Program-made: the position numbers and the translations under genes
Shown here: piece after piece, positions 59,662-64,000 of the stretch
Numbering within the stretch: position 1 is the first letter of the stretch
How the letters are laid out: every line of letters starts with the position of its first letter
DNA from: Porphyridium purpureum
Lineage: Eukaryota; Rhodophyta; Bangiophyceae; Porphyridiales; Porphyridiaceae
Direction of reading: 5' to 3'
DNA: 64,000 nucleotides
NCBI GenBank assembly: GCA_008690995.1
Contig: VRMN01000014.1
Location: 62,001-126,000 of the forward strand
The notes under the pieces: generated by a model
Told to the model about the DNA's origin: nothing
Databases searched by the model: none
The model's input: the letters and a program-made list of their open reading frames with translations, nothing else

Positions 59662-61330
59662 AGAATCTAGAGCTCGCTGGCCCGCCTTGTGAGCGACCAT
59701 CGTGTGGATAAAGATCAGCGTCGAAATGATCGCCCGCTTAACGCAGAGTCTCTTCTGCACTTCTGGAAAGGAAAGGACCGCCTCGTGCCCGAGAAATGGC
59801 CCGGCTTGCCCACTGTCTGACCGCCAGCAGGCTGGCAACTCTGGTGGGAAGGATATGAACACAAGTTCTCAGAAACAGAGTCCGTAAGCATTCCTGCCTT
59901 CCGGCTGTTGAAAGCGTCGGACTTCGCGACCAGGTCCGGTCAGTGCGCACTGAGTGGCGCCATTTGATGTCGTATTACACGGATAAGGTACGCGTCTTGG
60001 AGCCTGCGATTGATCACACACACCCAAGCCTAGCCAACATCCAAAATACGTGGAAGGCTCATGAAAGCATGGCATCGCGCCAAAGTCTGCTGAAAAGATG
60101 ACGCGCACAATTCGTGCGTCGAATCGCACAGTTCTAACCACTGCAAAAGTCATTCGAAAGCCGAGGCGTGCTGAAAATGTATCCACACTGCCTTAACAGG
60201 CTCGCACAGCGCCTCGTCCGGGAATCAGGGGTAAGCCAATTTCAAAGAAGGCAAAATGTGCAAATTGATCAGTTGGCTCGAATTGAATGCGCATCTGCGC
60301 GGCACATTGTGAACGTTCCTTGACCCATTGAAGTTGCTTGTCCTGCAGCTTTGCGATCGTGTGGTATCTGCGACACACATCGTCCCCTTCTCCAGTTGCG
60401 CCTCTGCTCCGCCGCTATACCACCAGCGCCTCCACAAATTCTAATGTAAACGCCTTGATATCTCGGCGCCATCTGCCCAAAGAGCTGTAGGCGCGATGAA
60501 CAGCGCCGTCCCCCAATGCCATTTTTTCGCGCCGTGGGCTCATATAAGCCTTATTCATATCGCTGTCGCTGCTCCCATTTGTCAAGCTTGCTGTCAAGCG
60601 CAACACGAAGCGCCAATCCGTCCCTAATGCGTCTCCATTATGCCGGCGCATTGCGAACACATCCCACCCTTCAGCTGCGTGATAATAAGGCATTAACAAG
60701 CATGACTTTGCGCAGCTCGCTGGTCAACCGCAAGCGCGCGCGGCCGCATTTTCGTGTTTCCAAACGCATGCCATTGTCAAACATCCATGGCTAAGCTTTT
60801 GTTGAGGAGCACCAGCTACAGGTGGACATGTTGGAAACATGCCATCTTTACTCCAAATTTATTGCCTGTCGTTTTTGACAGACAATAGTGATATGCAACT
60901 GTATATTCTTTGTACAATGAAAGGGCTCAGTACACAGTGATGTGAGCACAGAATAGTGCTGTATTATTAGTTATAAGAGCAGCATGTAGATTCAAATAAA
61001 TTGTAGAAAACACACTTTAACCGTAGGGGCTAAGGATACAAGCCTGATTCCTCACCGTGACTAGAAGCCGACAATTTCTCGCCCGGCGACAGCTTTCGCC
61101 TCGCTCTTTTATGGTGCGCCTGTCCACAGCTCCGGGAGCGCGCGGGCACCTCGGCTGTTGCGACTCGATAGTCCAAGCCGTCACGACTGGCGCCGGCGGA
61201 AACTCCGAAGTCTAGCCCCACTATCCCGCATCTACGGTTACGGCTGCACACCCGGCCTGTACAGTCGTCCTTCACAATTTCACACAAATTCCTTCGTATT
61301 CTGCTGGCAAAGACCCGTGTCCATGCGTCG
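59662..61330. other. Stretch without a supported gene
   Basis: About 1.7 kb. Short minus frames at 60415-60699 and 60193-60378 look weakly protein-like but match nothing I know. 60880-61020 is AT-rich. The right part may be 3' sequence of the copia-type element on the minus strand. Confidence 0.3.
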
Positions 61331-64000
61331 ATCAATACGCCAGCTCGTCGCTGGTCACGCGACCGGGCAACATGTCTGGAAGCCTTGCAAAGTTAAATCC
61401 CTGAAGGGGTTTGGTCAACACGTCGACGACCAACTCTTCCGACGTACAATATGCAAAGGTGACCTCGCCTCGTTTCGCCCTGTCAGGCATGAAGAAGTAA
61501 CGAATTCCTACATGCTCAGTTCTCGACAAGTTCGATCTTCGATTATGAATCAACGCTATGGTTGACATATTGTTCTGCAGCAGCATGCTCTCACGGACGT
61601 TAAGTCTAAGCTCCCGCAAGAAGCGTGCAGTCTAGACTATCTTGCCTGCGCTGTCGCTTGCCACCACAAGTTCTGCTTCCATTGAAATTTTGGTGTTTAG
61701 CGACTACTTGGCACTGCGTCCTTTAATGAGCCTACACGTATGGTTGGTACTTCTCATCGGGACCCACCAACACGCCTGTTATGAACCTGTCCAGGTGAAC
61801 GTGAACATCTGGCAACCCGTCTGGCACTTCGGCGTTAAGGAACGCGCCCGGAAAGTCAGCATTTCCCGCGCACAGACTTTGGCTAGCCGCCAGCACGGAC
61901 AGGATCATCACACTGTCTGTCCCGGCAGTCGGCGCCGACCGGTTCGGATACAGGTTGAGATACTGATGGTTTCCACCGGCTACGAGGCGGGCCTTTATTC
62001 TCACAACGTTTCCGTCGCTGTCGACTTTCTCCTTGAGAAACATATGAGTTGGCAATATGCGCGCCCGTTTCGCTTTGATCAGTGCACAGCGATTCACTGG
62101 CACCAGCGCACCGAAGCCGTTTTCCTTGTTCAATCGCGCGTCTTTGTCTTTCACCGCACGCGCTGCAAGAGCTTCGTACTTCTACAATGCTGAGCAGATC
62201 GACATGTTCAACGCCAGATCTCGCCTCGTGCCCAAAACAACCATCGCTTGCTCCCTCTTTGTTTTTCCTCGTTGTCGCGAGAATCGTCCGAAATGGCAAC
62301 TTTATTTCGCTTTTTGGACCGTTTTGGAGTGTCGAAAAGCTCGGGGTCTTCCGAGGCATTTTCATACTCAAACTCGCGCAATACAATATTTTGTATATAA
62401 TCGGGGTCCCCGGATGGATCTACGTCTGGAAGTGCTTCGCTCCCAAATCCGAGCTCGCTCATTTAGCCGGCGTTTTTTGGTTCGGCATGTTCGACGCCGC
62501 GTTCCAGCTCCTTTTCATGGCGCACGATGGCGTCAATCCTCTCCTGCAGAACGCACACTCTCTCCAGTGCTTCATTGTGCGCAATCTTACGCTTGTCCGA
62601 GCCTGCGCGCACTTTCTTCTTGATTGATACGGTGATTTCGTAGCTGCGCCGCACTGGAATCGCTAGGACAGTGTCTCCTTGAATTGGCTGCGTCTGTATG
62701 GGGTCAGGCACGTACTCTTGCGTTGCTGCGGTGTCCGGTACAAACTCTTGCGTTGCTGCACTTAGCGGCGCATCGTCCACAGACGACTCGGAAGCATGAA
62801 TATCCTGTTCCATGTCAGTACGGTCACAGTGGTATACCGCACCGACTTCACCTGCTTCGACATGGTCCGATACAGAACCGTCCATATCCGCGGCGTCGTC
62901 ATTTGCATCAGTCTCTTCATCCAATCTTGCATTATCACCGGCTTTGTCGTCACTTCCTGCCATCCTCATGCCAGAGTCCGTCATGTCGACGGGCCCGACC
63001 ATCTTACTCTCAAACCCTGACATTCGGGCGATCACTTCGTGCGGAACCGGTACCTGTGTCCAGCGCTGCCGAGCAATGGTATGCGGTGTGCCTAGGTCAC
63101 AGAACACCCAGCTGCCGGAAAGGTTCAGCACCGGATAAAGCCATATGCAACCTGTCGTGCGCGGCACTTTACCGCTGGACACGCTCTTCTGGTGAACTTG
63201 GGCACTGTCTCCAAATGCTAAAGCTCCTTTTTCGTGTCCAGCATTCTCCCAGTTACTTGCTCGTACGACGGGCTGGCCCCCTCTGTTTCAGCACAGAATA
63301 CGGTGCTCCTGGTGCCGTTTACCCTTTAGACGCGGTACTTGCACAGCGCTGCCAATAAAGTGCGGGGGAGCGGGTATGGAATCCCGCGAAGCACTGCGCG
63401 CATCTGACCTTTTACGAGCCTGCTTACGCGCTCGATTGGTTGCACCGATTCACTTCCAGCAACTAAGTCTAGTGTAAGCCCGCTCGCTTTCATCCACGGT
63501 TCCAGCGCCCGGATTCCGCTCTCTGAATCCGAGTGGAGGTGCGTAATCCTGATCCCGTGCACCCTGAGATCCGCGACTTGCTCTTGGAGAGCTCTCCTCA
63601 TCTCAACACTGCTCTTGCTGCTTACCTGCGTGAATAGTAGGTACTGCAATGGCTTGCACAGCGACACCAGAAGAATTTGACGGTTGGCGAACATCAAGTT
63701 GCAGTGGAGTGACCCAAAAGTGCTCGCCATGCTACGTGATCCCTTCGGAATGACGGCCGAAGTTTGGCCCGTCCTTTTGCCCTTCGCTGTTTCCTTCATG
63801 GGCCCCCATTTGACCTCCGCACGGCCCACGTCGCGCGTACTCACGGGGGCATTAGGCACTGCTCCCGTTCTGATCGCGTGCTTCAGATTCACAGCCGATG
63901 GGTAGGCTATCTTAAGTTCTACTTCTCTCGCCTCTCTGGCTCTAGCATTCTCCCTTGGTGAAAACTCTGCTTCTCTCTCAGCCATGGTGCCCGTCATCAG
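61331..64000 (-). mobile_element. Copia-type LTR retrotransposon, broken, cut by window end
   Basis: Read on the minus strand from the right edge: integrase part (63997-63330), a long acidic linker (63180-62210), part of a reverse transcriptase with the KARLVAGGNHQ opening (62154-61732), and a copia-type RNase H end (SRTEHVGIRYFF, LTKPLQG; 61619-61332). Gag and protease would lie beyond the window. The copy is broken in several places and some of the reverse transcriptase appears to be missing, so it is an old relic. It is a third copia lineage by sequence. Confidence 0.85.

Noticed and set aside
60193-60699. Minus-strand frames of 60-95 codons
   Set aside because: Faintly protein-like but with no family match and no start or context that supports a gene.

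Overview
The window looks like nuclear DNA of a unicellular red alga close to Porphyridium (inference). The supporting signs are compact, mostly uninterrupted genes with short GC-rich spacers, and two plastid-type proteins that start MAFVTGV and MAFVSAV, the phenylalanine-bearing transit peptide style of rhodophyte plastids. There is also a CP12, a protein with two starch-binding modules that would fit cytosolic (floridean) starch, and many copia-type elements. No prokaryotic operons, CRISPR arrays or rRNA genes are seen, and no tRNA could be recognised by eye.

Layout. 1-3.7 kb: 3' part of a copia-type LTR element, open throughout the visible part. 3.7-4.5 kb: a spacer with coding-looking but decayed sequence. 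4.5-42.3 kb: a gene-rich block with an XMAP215/MOR1-type TOG protein, a NELF-B-like protein, a PPR protein, an SPT20-like SAGA subunit with long polyglutamine, a DMT/SLC35-type transporter, an octotricopeptide-like repeat protein, a TMX2-like thioredoxin, a complex I B2-type subunit, a CLC chloride channel/exchanger, a NIPA-type transporter, argininosuccinate synthase, a CBM25-like protein, COX19, CP12, a plastid alpha/beta hydrolase, guanylate kinase, RPB7 and a CaMKK/GRIK-like kinase. The genes mostly alternate as divergent and convergent pairs. They are unrelated housekeeping genes, not a pathway cluster, though there are themes: transcription (NELF-B, SPT20, RPB7), organelle RNA (PPR, OPR-like) and respiratory assembly (COX19, complex I).

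42.3-64 kb: a repeat-rich compartment with no convincing host gene. It holds three related tyrosine-recombinase (Crypton-like) elements, an 8-bp-based minisatellite, a foldback/MITE-like element with ~125-bp inverted arms, a dead Tc1/mariner transposase, and two broken copia-type elements, one running off the right edge.

Most interesting signals: (1) arrays of GTAC-core sites in six promoters, five of them between divergent genes. In two arrays the sites are spaced 10-12 bp (about one helical turn) and in one exactly 13 bp. (2) A tyrosine-recombinase family with a shared signature C-terminal to the catalytic region. (3) Small introns inferred in several genes (COX19 323 nt, well supported; transporter 122 nt; complex I subunit 40 nt; CP12 only 25 nt, which may instead be a frame error). 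(4) A CP12 without the N-terminal cysteine pair.
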